A stretch of 64,000 nt of DNA from JACKFE01 sp050248735 (GCA_050248735.1 JBFWRU010000006.1:1-64000), one strand, 5' to 3'; shown: positions 1-9,364, counted from the stretch's first letter. Numbers and translations are program-made. Notes: generated by a model not told the origin, from the sequence alone.

Positions 1-63
1 CTGGGAGGGCAGACGCCGGATCAGAAGTATTTTGATAACCCGCTGCCTAGCAAGGCAGCTTAA
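1..63 (+). CDS. C-terminal tail of an IS3-family transposase (cut by window edge)
   Basis: Frame 1 is open from the first base to a TAA at 61-63 and encodes a 20-residue tail beginning LGGQTPDQKYF. This resembles the end of the integrase core of IS3-group transposases, where a LGG-x-TP-x-x-x-YF segment lies close to the C-terminus. The start lies outside the window, so the element cannot be typed. The following 263 bases (64-326) hold no convincing gene; they may include the right end of the element and the leader of the aldo/keto reductase gene, but I could not define an inverted repeat. The assignment rests on one short motif and is tentative. Confidence 0.45.
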   Translation: MGGQTPDQKYFDNPLPSKAA

Positions 64-326
64 CTCAACCAGGAGCGATCCACTTATCGACGCCCACTCA
101 GTTGTTCAAAGAACCGGGGCCACCTCTCTTGTTCTTTCAGGACTCACCTGCATTCCGATTTGTGACTGGTGGAATCGGGAGATGCGTTTGATAAGTATAT
201 AGAGAGACAGGTGAAGGAAAAATTGTGAGGACCGGCTTTATCGATTGATTCAAAAGAAATAAAACAAGTCATAGTCATGGGTCGCTCGTTGAAATTCATT
301 TTCTCATTAATCATGGATATTCCGAC

Positions 327-1172
327 ATGCAAACACTTCTGACTTATAATAAGATTCCCATTCCGGCATTTATGTATGGAACGGCATGGAAGAAAGATGC
401 CACAGCTCAGTTAGTTGAGTTGGCAGTCAACTCCGGGTTCAGGGCCATTGATACTGCGAATCAGCTTATCCACTACCAGGAAGCTCTGGTAGGGGAGGCC
501 TTATTATCATTAGCTAAAACAGGCATCAAACGGGAGTCCTTGTTTCTTCAAACCAAATTCACCTCACCTTCGGGACAGGACCATCGAACGCCTTACGACG
601 CGTCGGCCGATGTAACGACCCAAGTCAACCAGTCCTTTGAAAGTTCACTATGCCATCTGCATACCGACTATCTGGACTCGTATGTGCTTCATGGGCCCTA
701 TTCACGTTATGGGTTGGGAAAGTCCGATTGGGAGGTATGGGCAGCGATGGAAGAATACTTCCAGGCCGGCAAAACGAAAATTATAGGCATCAGCAATGTG
801 CAGGCCAATCAATTGGAAGAATTGTGCAGGAAGGCTTCGGTGAAACCCATGGTCGTCCAGAACCGGTGTTATGCCGTGATGGGATGGGATAAGGAGGTTC
901 GGAAGATCTGCCAAAGCCAGGGAATTATCTATCAAGGTTTCTCACTGCTCACAGCCAATCAGGATGTGTTACGCGATCCCGCAGTGTGGAGCATTGCCAA
1001 GCGGGTAGGGGCTACCCCGCTCCAAGTCATTTTTCGTTTTGCTCTTCAAGTTGGGATGCTACCTTTGACCGGAACTACCAATGAGCAACATATGAAGGAT
1101 GATCTTGCGGTTTTGACGGGGATGGAACTTTCGAAAGAAGAAGTTGAAACAATCGAATCCATTGCCGTGTAA
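327..1172 (+). CDS. Aldo/keto reductase
   Basis: A 281-residue (alpha/beta)8-barrel oxidoreductase of the aldo/keto reductase superfamily, expected to be a soluble NAD(P)H-dependent enzyme reducing aldehydes or ketones. The family catalytic tetrad is visible: Asp42 (in AIDTANQ), Tyr50, Lys77 (LQTKF) and His122 (VLHGP). The later stretch IIGISNV and the C-terminal TGTTNEQHMKDDL match the cofactor-binding part of the barrel. Length is normal for the family. The ATG has only a weak purine-rich site ahead of it. It stands alone between the IS tail and a minus-strand small gene, so context gives no clue to substrate. Confidence 0.85.
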   Translation: MQTLLTYNKIPIPAFMYGTAWKKDATAQLVELAVNSGFRAIDTANQLIHYQEALVGEALLSLAKTGIKRESLFLQTKFTSPSGQDHRTPYDASADVTTQVNQSFESSLCHLHTDYLDSYVLHGPYSRYGLGKSDWEVWAAMEEYFQAGKTKIIGISNVQANQLEELCRKASVKPMVVQNRCYAVMGWDKEVRKICQSQGIIYQGFSLLTANQDVLRDPAVWSIAKRVGATPLQVIFRFALQVGMLPLTGTTNEQHMKDDLAVLTGMELSKEEVETIESIAV

Positions 1173-1275
1173 TGAAAAAAGAAGTACACCTTCCTTCATC
1201 ACTGACTTTTCCTACAGGGTAAACTTCCGAGGCATTTCCAGCCCGGAAATTACCGAAACGTTCAGAGAGGATTGA

Positions 1276-1557
1276 TTATTTTAATGAAGCAACGGACTCC
1301 GAGATGCGTGCTGTTTTGTCGGGAAGAGCACCTTCTATATCTTCCGGGTTGGCTATTTCTATCATAGTCTCTTGTGTTGCCGGAGAGGGTGATGATGCTG
1401 TATTCACGGCGGGGTTAAGGAAAATTAATGGACTGAAGGTAAACAGCAGAAATACGATAGGCCAGGCAATGGGTTTTTTTAAAGGGCAATAGATGCATTC
1501 CTGTGATTTCCTTGCCTTGTGAGGGGCCAATCGTTTCCCGGTATGCCTATAACTCAT
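1276..1557 (-). CDS. Small single-span membrane protein, unknown function
   Basis: A 93-residue minus-strand reading frame. I chose the ATG at 1557 rather than the one at 1596 because GAGGAG lies about seven bases upstream of it, whereas the longer form has no ribosome site. The protein has a basic N-terminus, one hydrophobic segment (about residues 30-50, IAWPIVFLLFTFSPLIFL) and a polar C-terminal tail. I recognise no family. The antisense strand also has a short open frame, but without a ribosome site. Existence of the gene is plausible, not certain. Confidence 0.35.
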   Translation of the reverse strand: MSYRHTGKRLAPHKARKSQECIYCPLKKPIAWPIVFLLFTFSPLIFLNPAVNTASSPSPATQETMIEIANPEDIEGALPDKTARISESVASLK

Positions 1558-2033
1558 TTGGCTGCTCCTCGGCTCCTTTCGAAGCCCTTTGTGCATATAT
1601 GTTCTTTATCGGGATTCCTGAAGATTTATTGACGGATTTTAATTTAACCTTCCTCCTCGGCACCTTCCGAAGTCTTTTTTTGTGGCCTTGATCTGCCTTA
1701 TCTCAGTGAACTTCTTCCTTCCCCATTCTATCCTTCCTTAACAGTAATGAATAAAGGTTCTGTTAATCAAAAATGACTTTTTATTCGGATTGAAATTCGG
1801 TATTTCTGAGGCTTTCGTTCCGTCCTCTTGTGAAACCCGTGGTTCCATTTATAAAAGAAAATTTAACGAACCCGTCTGGGTCAAAAACCGTGCGTTTGTT
1901 TTTCCATCTTCTCTATTTCGAATTTGACCAGTTTTCTTGACTCTTATTGGGTTCACCTGAGTATGCAAATTATCAGTATCTATTCTCAATCTTTACTAGG
2001 CAGAAGTGCATTGGAGATTATTTTCCGATAATG

Positions 2034-2063
2034 TTGACCGCAAATTTTGGTGTCCGCTACATT
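2034..2063 (+). promoter_or_regulatory. Candidate sigma-70 promoter
   Basis: TTGACC (2034-2039) and TACATT (2058-2063) are separated by 18 bases, about 60 bases upstream of the start codon of the secreted two-repeat protein. This is the only feature I can pick out of the 565-base gap 1558-2122, which otherwise shows no reading frame with a ribosome site. Confidence 0.35.
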
Positions 2064-2122
2064 CGTGCTAGGGTGGGTTCGCCCGACTTCGGAAATCTCA
2101 ACAGCCTAGAGGAGGATAGAAA

Positions 2123-3343
2123 ATGAGACGTATGCTCACATTGGTTCGACGGGCGGTGATTTTTGAGGTTGCGGCCGTCATGGCATTTGTGGTTGCAATT
2201 GGAGGTGCCGCCACGGCCCAGGATACGAGTAGTCTCGTTCGTATTCTCGAGAGGGATTCCGGCAGCGGCTTAAATATTGAGACCCGTAAGGTCGCCGTCA
2301 GTGGATTTCAGTCTGGCTGGTGGAGTGCCCAGTGGTGGCTGCTCCCTGTTATGGCCGTGACCGGCCAGGAGAGTAGCTCGGTGTATATTGTAAATCGTTG
2401 GATGAAGGAATATTTGTCGGTTGAACATGGGATTCCGACCTTTATCCGCCAACCCTCCCCTCTACAGACTCTTGACGTCCTTGATGGGCTTAGCTATGCA
2501 TGGAATATCGAGGCTGGAGATATAGGGAATCAAAAAGGAATCAGACCTGATGGGACCGAGGGTGATGTCTGGGGTCCTCTAAATTTTCATATCAAACACC
2601 GTCAGACCGGAAAATATCTGATTAGTCAAAACGGCTCGCCTGTGCTCAGCGTGGTCCGTGGCAAACCTTGGCGAATCAGTTCCGCTCATTTCCCATCCTC
2701 CATTCCGTCTATACCATTGTATAAAGCTTCAACGCCCGCTCCCGCCGCTCCTGCGGGCCCTGCCAGTCCAGCCTCACCTCGTGTAAATACCATGTCACCG
2801 CCATCATTTTGGGAATTCCTGCCTGGCCAACGATTCATTCGGGTATTGGAAAAGAGTTCGACGCGCGGGCTAATGGCCAATGATGGGGCCATTCAAACCG
2901 GAGCGGTCAATAGATCCGCTCTCGACAATCAATGGGTCCTCCTTGTGCCATCCTCCCTTAGCCCTTCAGGCCACCCGCCGAATTATGCAGGCTATCTTGT
3001 CAATCGTTGGACACGGGCTAATCTTTCCGTCGTTTCTGGTGGTATCGCTCTTGGAACAAGCACGACCCCAGGCACGGGGAGTCCCTGGAATCTCAACGAT
3101 CTCTGGGATTTTGAAGTAGCCGAAACAGGCATGCAACGCCAGCCTAGTCCCCTTCATGGAGGCATAACCGATGTTGAAGTACCTATTACCTATCATTTAA
3201 AGCACCGTGCATCAGGCAAATACCTTGTCAGCGTCAAAGGCAAGCTTCAATCGAGCGATGTGCACAGTGAGCCCTGGCGCCTGGTTGAGGTCCCTATAGA
3301 AGAGTTGCAAAAAGCCCAATACGGACCGCTCAACACTCGTTAG
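2123..3343 (+). CDS. Secreted protein with two beta-trefoil-like repeats
   Basis: A 406-residue protein with a Sec signal peptide (basic start, hydrophobic core to about residue 32, AATAQ cleavage region). The mature part holds two homologous halves joined by a Pro/Ala-rich linker (about residues 200-225). Each half opens with an R-[IV]-LE element, has YIVNRW or YLVNRW in the middle and closes with H[IL]KHR-x-[TS]GKYL then PWR[IL]. The pattern of short Trp- and Gly-rich strands recalls ricin-type beta-trefoil or RICIN-like carbohydrate-binding folds, but I cannot assign a family with certainty. AGGAGG lies upstream of the ATG. It appears monocistronic, and no enzymatic motif was seen, so a binding or structural role outside the cytoplasm is the likeliest reading. 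Confidence 0.7.
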   Translation: MRRMLTLVRRAVIFEVAAVMAFVVAIGGAATAQDTSSLVRILERDSGSGLNIETRKVAVSGFQSGWWSAQWWLLPVMAVTGQESSSVYIVNRWMKEYLSVEHGIPTFIRQPSPLQTLDVLDGLSYAWNIEAGDIGNQKGIRPDGTEGDVWGPLNFHIKHRQTGKYLISQNGSPVLSVVRGKPWRISSAHFPSSIPSIPLYKASTPAPAAPAGPASPASPRVNTMSPPSFWEFLPGQRFIRVLEKSSTRGLMANDGAIQTGAVNRSALDNQWVLLVPSSLSPSGHPPNYAGYLVNRWTRANLSVVSGGIALGTSTTPGTGSPWNLNDLWDFEVAETGMQRQPSPLHGGITDVEVPITYHLKHRASGKYLVSVKGKLQSSDVHSEPWRLVEVPIEELQKAQYGPLNTR

Positions 3344-3671
3344 CGATCTCAAACAAGTTATACTGCCGTAGCCCTTGATGTTCAGGCTAGGATGAAATGT
3401 GCAAAAGGATCCGGCGCCGGGCTTGACAGTCTAATGTGAAGGCGTGTGGCTTATGGGTCTCGCAGGACTTTTACGCATGGCGATGTTTTGATTTTTGGGT
3501 GCACACCATTTCATGATGTTTCTCTGGTCCAGACGGAATGCCATCCTCAGAGGGCATGTTCTCTCTCTTCATCCTCATCGGCGAGGGAAATCGGTTCAAA
3601 GAAGGCCGTGTGGTCCGTTGATAAAGAATCCGAGGTCCCTTGGTTGGGGCGTTTCCAGGGTAATGGGATTC
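3344..3671. other. Gap between convergent genes, nothing recognised
   Basis: This 328-base stretch lies between the convergent 2123-3343 and acs genes. A 98-codon plus-strand frame (3446-3742) runs through it into the acs 3' end, but it has no ribosome site and a composition unlike a protein. A short palindrome CCGGCGCCGG occurs near 3411 without a following T-run, so I do not call a terminator. Confidence 0.4.
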
Positions 3672-5558
3672 TCATTCCTCAAGCGTGGAAATGTCTCCGG
3701 GGTCCTGCCCAAGTTCCTTCGCTTTTAACACCCGGCGCATGATTTTGCCTGAGCGGGTTTTTGGCAAGGAGGAAACAATGTCTATTTCGCGTGGGACGGC
3801 AATCTTTCCCAATTCCTGTAAGACATGATCTTGTAAACTTTTGATGAGGTCGGGCGACTCCGTTTGCCCTTGCTTCAGAATCACAAAGGCTTTGATCTGT
3901 TCCCCGGCAGTGGGATGGGGTTTTCCGATGACGGCCGCTTCCACGACGGCTTCATGGCTGACGAGGGCACTTTCGACTTCAGCGGTTCCGATTCGGTTTC
4001 CTGCCACTTTCACGACATCATCCGCTCGACCCATAAACCACAAATAGCCGTCTTCATCCTTATGGCACACATCGCCTGCCGTATACACGCCGGGGATGGT
4101 ATTCCAATACAAAAGATAGCGATCCGGCTCTTTGTAAATAGTGCGCATCATCGAGGGCCAGGGTTTTTTTATGACTCCAAATCCACCGCCATGCTCCACG
4201 GTATTGCCTTCACGATCCATGACATCTGCTTCGATGCCTAAGAATGCACGAGTGGCAGACCCTGGTTTAAGCGGCACACAGGGGAGGGGGGTGACCATGA
4301 TCATGCCGGTCTCCGTTTGCCACCAGGTATCCATGATGGGTTTTGTGCCGCCGGTCACGCGATGAAACCATTCCCAGGCCTCCGGATTAATGGGTTCCCC
4401 GACCGACCCCAGAATCTTAAGAGAGGAGAGATCGTATTTTTTCGGCCAGTCCTCTCCAAATTTCATAAGGAGCCGAATAGCCGTAGGGGTGGTATAGAAT
4501 ATTGATACGCCATACCGTTCAATCAGACTCCACCAGCGCCCGGGATTGGGATAGTCGGGTTTGCCTTCGGCCGTTAAGATGGTGGCCCCGTTTAAAAGTG
4601 GTCCATAGACGATATAGCTGTGGCCGGTGACCCAGCCTGGGTCCGCCACGCAAAAATACACATCCTCGTCTTTAAGGTCGAAGACATATTTGGTGGTGAT
4701 GTAGGTACCCACCATGTACCCTCCATGAACGTGAAGGACTCCTTTAGGTTTTCCTGTCGTGCCTGAAGTGTACAAAATGTAGAGCGGCGCTTCAGAGTCC
4801 AGATGCTCGGCTTCACATTTTGGTGATTGATCTTTGAGCCAGTCCTCCCAATCCAATTCTTTGGGGGTTTGAAGGGGAGACGCTGATTGTTCCCGTTGGA
4901 CGACGATGACTTTTTCTACGGTGGGACATTTGATTACGGCTTCATCGACGACGGGTTTAAGAGGAATTTTCCTGCTGCGGTCATAGCCCACGTCTGCGGT
5001 GATCACTACGCGCGCCTCACAGGCCTCAATTCGTGAAGCCAAGGCCGTGGCACTAAAACCAGAGTACACCACGGAATGGATCACGCCAATCCTGGCGCAG
5101 GCCAGCATGGCGACGATCTGTTCCGGAATTTTAGGAAGATAGATTGTCACTCGGTCGCCTTTTTGAAGGCCCAGACCTTTAAGGGCATTGGCGCACTTGT
5201 TCACCTGTCGAAATAACTCGCCATAGGTCAGGATTCGTTCCTGACCTTCTTCTCCCACCCAGATGACCGCGGCTTTGTTTTTTCGCCAGGTTTGGACATG
5301 GCGATCAAGGCAGTTGTAGGAAATATTGCAAGTGCCGCCCACGAACCATTTGGCCCAGGGATAGTTCCAATCCAGGACCTTATTCCAGGGGGAAAACCAG
5401 TGGAGTTCCTTGGCAATGCCGTCCCAGAATTTTTCGGGATCCTCAATAGATTGTTTGTAGGCCTTATCATAATCCTGAATATAGGCATTGGCTTTAATGT
5501 CTGGCGGTGGAGGGATAACCTTGGTTGAATGTTGCAGCGTTTCAATATTTTCACTCAT
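3672..5558 (-). CDS. acs: Acetyl-CoA synthetase (AMP-forming)
   Basis: A 628-residue ANL-superfamily enzyme converting acetate, ATP and CoA to acetyl-CoA, AMP and pyrophosphate in the cytoplasm. Visible motifs: the phosphate-binding loop YTSGTTGKPKG, the adenine-binding DTWWQTETG, the hinge and A8 region YTAGDVCHKDEDGYLWFMGRADD, and the C-terminal PKTRSGKIMRR, in which Lys605 is the catalytic lysine usually controlled by acetylation. Length is slightly shorter than the roughly 650 residues of enterobacterial Acs but complete from the N-terminal YxxSIEDPEKFW-like region onward. AGGAGG is present about 11 bases upstream. A pyrophosphatase follows upstream on the same strand, which fits removal of the pyrophosphate product. 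Confidence 0.95.
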   Translation of the reverse strand: MSENIETLQHSTKVIPPPPDIKANAYIQDYDKAYKQSIEDPEKFWDGIAKELHWFSPWNKVLDWNYPWAKWFVGGTCNISYNCLDRHVQTWRKNKAAVIWVGEEGQERILTYGELFRQVNKCANALKGLGLQKGDRVTIYLPKIPEQIVAMLACARIGVIHSVVYSGFSATALASRIEACEARVVITADVGYDRSRKIPLKPVVDEAVIKCPTVEKVIVVQREQSASPLQTPKELDWEDWLKDQSPKCEAEHLDSEAPLYILYTSGTTGKPKGVLHVHGGYMVGTYITTKYVFDLKDEDVYFCVADPGWVTGHSYIVYGPLLNGATILTAEGKPDYPNPGRWWSLIERYGVSIFYTTPTAIRLLMKFGEDWPKKYDLSSLKILGSVGEPINPEAWEWFHRVTGGTKPIMDTWWQTETGMIMVTPLPCVPLKPGSATRAFLGIEADVMDREGNTVEHGGGFGVIKKPWPSMMRTIYKEPDRYLLYWNTIPGVYTAGDVCHKDEDGYLWFMGRADDVVKVAGNRIGTAEVESALVSHEAVVEAAVIGKPHPTAGEQIKAFVILKQGQTESPDLIKSLQDHVLQELGKIAVPREIDIVSSLPKTRSGKIMRRVLKAKELGQDPGDISTLEE

Positions 5559-5816
5559 AGCTAATGGGACCTCCTCTAGCCGGTCGTTGAGGAATGGAAT
5601 TGAGTTCGAATGGTGTCGCTCGGTTGAGCGAGGTTAGGTCCATTATGCTGAGGTCGGCTTCCAGCATCAAGGGGTAGCAGGGGAAATGGGAACGGATCTT
5701 TTAAGGCGATGACTGAAGGGGGCTTAGACAAAGAGCTAAACGATTTCGGATATATAGGGATAGAAGCAAGCCTCGAGCGCGTAATTGGAGTCCATGAAGT
5801 TGTTCCGGGTTTCACT

Positions 5817-6506
5817 TTAATTCATAGTTGAGCCCAGCAAAGCCAATTGGGCTTGGAGTTGACCAAACTTGGCGGCATAATCCTGCTGACTGCGCCGAAT
5901 AACTTCATGGGCTTCGTCCCGGCCATAGACATGGGTAATCTCACAATGTTTTTTTTCCGAACCCGGAGCATCCTTATAGGTGAGAAAATAATGCATCAGT
6001 CGTTCAATTAAGGGAAGGGGACAGTCTTTAATGTCCTTCCAGGGCCCCTGAAACGTATCTCCTTTGAGAATGGCCACAATTTTATCGTCGGCTTCCTGAC
6101 CGTCGATCATTCTCAGTCCTCCAATCGGAATGGCTTCCAGCAGAATATCGCCGTGGGTAATGCTTTTCTCGGTCAGGACGCAAATGTCTAAGGGATCCTG
6201 ATCACCCATTAATCCAGGTCGGTTGAGGAGAGAGGCGCTGTATTCGCCGACCGATTGTCCACAGTAGGTTTGTGGAATGAGTCCATATAATGTCGGACAG
6301 ACGTTGGAATATCGTTGAGGCCGATCCACGCGCAGATGGCCAGAGATTTTGTCCAATTCATATTTCACCGTATCTGTTGGCACAATCTCAATGTATACCG
6401 TAAGACAATCAGGAGCCTGTTTTCCTATTTCCACGCCATGCCAGGGATGAGATTTGCAAGGAATGCCAAGCGTTTGCCACAGGGAGAAGAATTCTTTGTC
6501 GTTCAT
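5817..6506 (-). CDS. Inorganic pyrophosphatase, family I
   Basis: A 229-residue soluble enzyme hydrolysing pyrophosphate to two phosphates. The family I signature is present as GDQDPLDICVL with Asp102, Asp104 and Asp107 in the metal-binding D-x-D-P-x-D pattern. Earlier family elements are KYELDKISGHLRVDRP and the substrate-loop equivalent YGLIPQTYCG. It is longer than the E. coli enzyme (about 176 residues), with extra sequence at both ends. A GAGGT element precedes the ATG. It lies upstream of acs on the same strand with a 258-base gap (5559-5816) in which I see no gene. Pulling acetate activation forward is the obvious shared job, though separate promoters cannot be excluded. Confidence 0.85.
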   Translation of the reverse strand: MNDKEFFSLWQTLGIPCKSHPWHGVEIGKQAPDCLTVYIEIVPTDTVKYELDKISGHLRVDRPQRYSNVCPTLYGLIPQTYCGQSVGEYSASLLNRPGLMGDQDPLDICVLTEKSITHGDILLEAIPIGGLRMIDGQEADDKIVAILKGDTFQGPWKDIKDCPLPLIERLMHYFLTYKDAPGSEKKHCEITHVYGRDEAHEVIRRSQQDYAAKFGQLQAQLALLGSTMN

Positions 6507-6772
6507 AATGAATAGGACCTCATTGTTTCAATCTTGAAGGGTGAATAGAGGCAGTTCTTAATTTGCTTCAAGACGTTTTCGGTTGGGTTAGGTGAAGATG
6601 TGAGGATGGTGGAATGAAAAGCAACAGAAAACTGGAAGCAGGATGGCAAACGGGAAGAACCACCAGTAATGGAAAAAAAGAGTAGAAGGATCAATGACGT
6701 TTTCAGGGCTAAAAACTCGATTCCCCTGGTGGTGATCGGGAAAAGAAGCCGGACTCATTGTAATGACCTGCT

Positions 6773-8290
6773 TCAGGACGCAGGTTGGTGGTGTGGATGG
6801 AGCCAGTCCAGGTAGGTTTTTACAGGATTGAAGGTTACACGTGGAATTTCCACAAAAATGGTAATCCAATTGGCCATCCCGCCGTTCCACAATCCCGGCC
6901 ATTCAAGGACCCTGATGGGCATTCCCCTATAGGATTTGTTGGCCACAAAAGCCGTGTTCGGATCCACAAATTGAGTTAAATCAAAGACCTCTCCTTTGAG
7001 GTTTCTGACCCCGCATACCATATCCACCGGATTAAAATGCGTGCTCTCTTTAAAGAGTTTCTGCTGGTTCGGAGAATGGGGGTCTATCTGAGCCTGTTCC
7101 ACGATTTGTTTTGAGACAGTCCCAGTTTGATCTCGGACCCAAAAGGGACCTCCTCCCGGATCTCCCGTATTTTTCACCATGCCACAGACCCGTATGGGAC
7201 GATTCAAATAGCCTTGAAAGAACGCGATTTGCCCGGCCGGAGTCCATTTGCCATAGAAGGATGGGAGAGGATCCATGAGCTCATTTTGCATGAACGTTTC
7301 GCATTCCCTGAGAATCGATTCTCTATTATGACCTTCAGCCAAAGCATTCAATAAAGAATGAATCCGTGCCTGGATAGTGACCAGGCAACCTCCCAATAAC
7401 GCACGCCATTCCAGAACTGGGGGTTTGAGGTGGTCGGGGACCACATTGTCGATATTGGAAATCAGGACGATGTCTCCCTGTGAATCCTGTAAGTTATGAA
7501 GAAGTGCCCCGTGTCCTCCCGGACGAAATAAAACTCCGCCGGCTTCCGTACGGACAATATTCCCCTGTGGGTCGAGGGCAATTGTCTCGGTTTCGGGTGA
7601 TTGCAACGAGATCGCGAAATCCACAGTAGAATGGGAATCCGCCCATTTTTCTTTAATGGCCGTGACGTGCTGGTGAAGGGGGTCGCGATGTTCAGGAGAA
7701 ACCGTGATGTGGCAACGAATATGGTGTTGCTTATCCCGAATCAAACGAAAACCATCGTGGATGTGCTCTTCCAGTGCTGTCCGTGTTTCGTGAGGATAAC
7801 GATGAAAAGGAAGCAAGGCTTTGGGCAGATTCGCGTAATTCAGACCTTGTGGATGTAGCAGAGCATTCAATATGGGTATAAAATTTTGACTATCTCGCAA
7901 TGTTTCCACATGATGCCCTTGTTGTTGTAGGGTATGAGACAACGCATCAAAAAATGGAAACCGATGAAGGGACCTTCCAAAATCACCCACGAGTTCCGTC
8001 GGATGCGTGGAATCACCCAGGTACTGAAGAAGGGGTTGAAACATCCGGGTCGCGGCCCCTGAAGCGGGGATAAACTTGGATGCCCGGCCCTGCCCCACTA
8101 TCTTCGCCCAGGCTTGCTGATACTGTGAAGCGTGGGTGTCTGATAATTGCGTAATCCCATCACCAAGGTGACAGGGACCGATAATGTTGAGTGGAATCGT
8201 GCCTTGATTCAGCCGGGCAACCTGTTTTTCAAGATCGTTCGGAGTCAGATTGCGCTTTTCCAGTTCTGAGTGGTCGTTAGATTTCAGCAT
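6773..8290 (-). CDS. DUF4301 family protein
   Basis: A 505-residue cytoplasmic protein of the DUF4301 family. The defining segment FIPASGAATRMFQ (about residues 72-84) resembles the N-terminal nucleotide-binding loop of sugar-nucleotide transferases. A second conserved segment, RPGGHGALLHNL followed by ISNIDNVVPD, looks like the acceptor or metal region of the same fold. A nucleotidyltransferase-like role is therefore an inference; the biochemical function of the family is not known to me. The ATG lacks a strong ribosome site. The 266 bases between this gene and the pyrophosphatase (6507-6772) hold only weak overlapping frames. Confidence 0.75.
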   Translation of the reverse strand: MLKSNDHSELEKRNLTPNDLEKQVARLNQGTIPLNIIGPCHLGDGITQLSDTHASQYQQAWAKIVGQGRASKFIPASGAATRMFQPLLQYLGDSTHPTELVGDFGRSLHRFPFFDALSHTLQQQGHHVETLRDSQNFIPILNALLHPQGLNYANLPKALLPFHRYPHETRTALEEHIHDGFRLIRDKQHHIRCHITVSPEHRDPLHQHVTAIKEKWADSHSTVDFAISLQSPETETIALDPQGNIVRTEAGGVLFRPGGHGALLHNLQDSQGDIVLISNIDNVVPDHLKPPVLEWRALLGGCLVTIQARIHSLLNALAEGHNRESILRECETFMQNELMDPLPSFYGKWTPAGQIAFFQGYLNRPIRVCGMVKNTGDPGGGPFWVRDQTGTVSKQIVEQAQIDPHSPNQQKLFKESTHFNPVDMVCGVRNLKGEVFDLTQFVDPNTAFVANKSYRGMPIRVLEWPGLWNGGMANWITIFVEIPRVTFNPVKTYLDWLHPHHQPAS

Positions 8291-8465
8291 GCCGGTCCGT
8301 GAAATGGAAAAAAGAGGATCAGGGAAAAATGTGTGATTCAGACTATGAAAGTTGCCCTGCTTATCGTAGCAAGGAAGCCTGTCTGTCTATAATAAAATGA
8401 CCTATAGCATTTTGGAAGCCGTTGGCTAAAAAAATCATCATGAGAATAACAAGGAGGGCTCACGC

Positions 8466-8948
8466 ATGAAATTGTTGCTCCATGTTCTCATTGGGGTGGG
8501 GAGTGCGTTGCTCAGTCTTCTGATTTTTTCAGGGTGCACGATAAAGGCGACTACCGATACCGCGACCGATGGCACGACAGAATTTCTTTCCTCAACCTCG
8601 GGTCAAGCCTGGTGGACCCAAGATGGATTGGTCCGTGAGGGACAACATGCCCATGCGTTTGTGGCCAATAACTATGACAATCTGCTACAGGAAATCGCCA
8701 AAGGTGAAGGGGAATACCTTCAAGCGTTAGCTACGGTTATCGGTGTGGCACCGACAAATCAACGTAGATTTGTCCAAGTGCTGCAGAACCAATATGCTGA
8801 ACTCCAAGCTGCCCCGTTAGGCAATTCCGATCAAAGTGGAGATGCGGTGCTTCGCCGTATTCAGTCACTCAGAACATACTGGATATCTGTTGAGGGCGCC
8901 TATGATGGCTCCGGGAGCTTGAACAATTCCCTGCACCTCAGCCTTTAA
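8466..8948 (+). CDS. DUF3015-like lipoprotein
   Basis: A 160-residue exported protein with a lipobox at LIFSGC (Cys24), so it is probably lipid-anchored in the cell envelope. The core (FLSSTSGQ near residue 42, HAHAFVANNYDNLLQEIAKGEGEYLQALATVIGV) resembles DUF3015, whose members carry a similar FV-x-NN-x-DNL then ARGEGEYL-x-x-LA pattern. No catalytic residues are evident. AAGGAGGG is placed well ahead of the ATG, and a TATAAT hexamer lies at 8388-8393 but without a good -35. Function is unknown; DUF3015 assignment is from memory of the pattern. Confidence 0.7.
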   Translation: MKLLLHVLIGVGSALLSLLIFSGCTIKATTDTATDGTTEFLSSTSGQAWWTQDGLVREGQHAHAFVANNYDNLLQEIAKGEGEYLQALATVIGVAPTNQRRFVQVLQNQYAELQAAPLGNSDQSGDAVLRRIQSLRTYWISVEGAYDGSGSLNNSLHLSL

Positions 8949-8977
8949 CGGGAACTGGCTGGAGTATCTCCTTAATC

Positions 8978-9148
8978 CTATGCATCGGCGCCTCCCTTCA
9001 GATATCCCAACCCGATTTTGAGGGCTCGCCGTGTAATTTCCGGCCACCGGGCCTCAGGATACTCGGCCAACACCTTGGCGGCTTTTGGATCCTGAACGTC
9101 CAATTCCTTAACTCGGATTATGCCATCATCTATTGTCACTTCAGCCAC
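8978..9148 (-). CDS. Small conserved-looking protein of 56 residues, GTG start
   Basis: A complete short gene starting with GTG at 9148, preceded at ideal spacing by AAAGGAGG, and ending at TAG 8980-8978. The product starts MAEVTIDDGIIRVKELD and ends in a basic amphipathic stretch containing RWPEITRRALKIGLGYLK. There is no signal peptide. The C-terminal half could be a helix that binds nucleic acid or a partner protein, but I recognise no family. It is convergent with the DUF3015-like gene and divergent from the LPP20 operon, so its promoter would lie in the 9149-9364 region shared with that operon. The strong ribosome site and coding-like composition are the evidence for it. Confidence 0.6.
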   Translation of the reverse strand: MAEVTIDDGIIRVKELDVQDPKAAKVLAEYPEARWPEITRRALKIGLGYLKGGADA

Positions 9149-9247
9149 AAAATTTCCTCCTTTACCAGGAACAATCTAATGAGGTTAGATGCAGGTCCAT
9201 GAACCGGTCGTGAGATATTGTTTCATGGGTTCCACCCTCGTGTTTTC

Positions 9248-9276
9248 TTGACAGGTTTCAGGGGCAATGCTAGCAT
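9248..9276 (+). promoter_or_regulatory. Candidate sigma-70 promoter of the lipoprotein operon
   Basis: A perfect TTGACA (9248-9253) and TAGCAT (9271-9276) are separated by 17 bases, about 90 bases ahead of the first LPP20 gene. The leader contains a short CTCGT/ACGAG inverted repeat just before the start region. Confidence 0.5.
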
Positions 9277-9364
9277 TTTCTTAGGTGAACCGATATAGAC
9301 CATCCATTAATCCTCTTAGTAAATCTCCCTCTCGTCGTTCTTAACGAGGAGTGTCTCCCAAATC

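Noticed and set aside
144..332. 62-residue minus-strand frame near the window start
   Set aside because: It lies in the presumed IS end and leader region, overlaps the aldo/keto reductase start and has no coding pattern.
3446..3742. 98-residue plus-strand frame overlapping the acs 3' end
   Set aside because: No ribosome site, low-complexity composition, and antisense overlap with acs.
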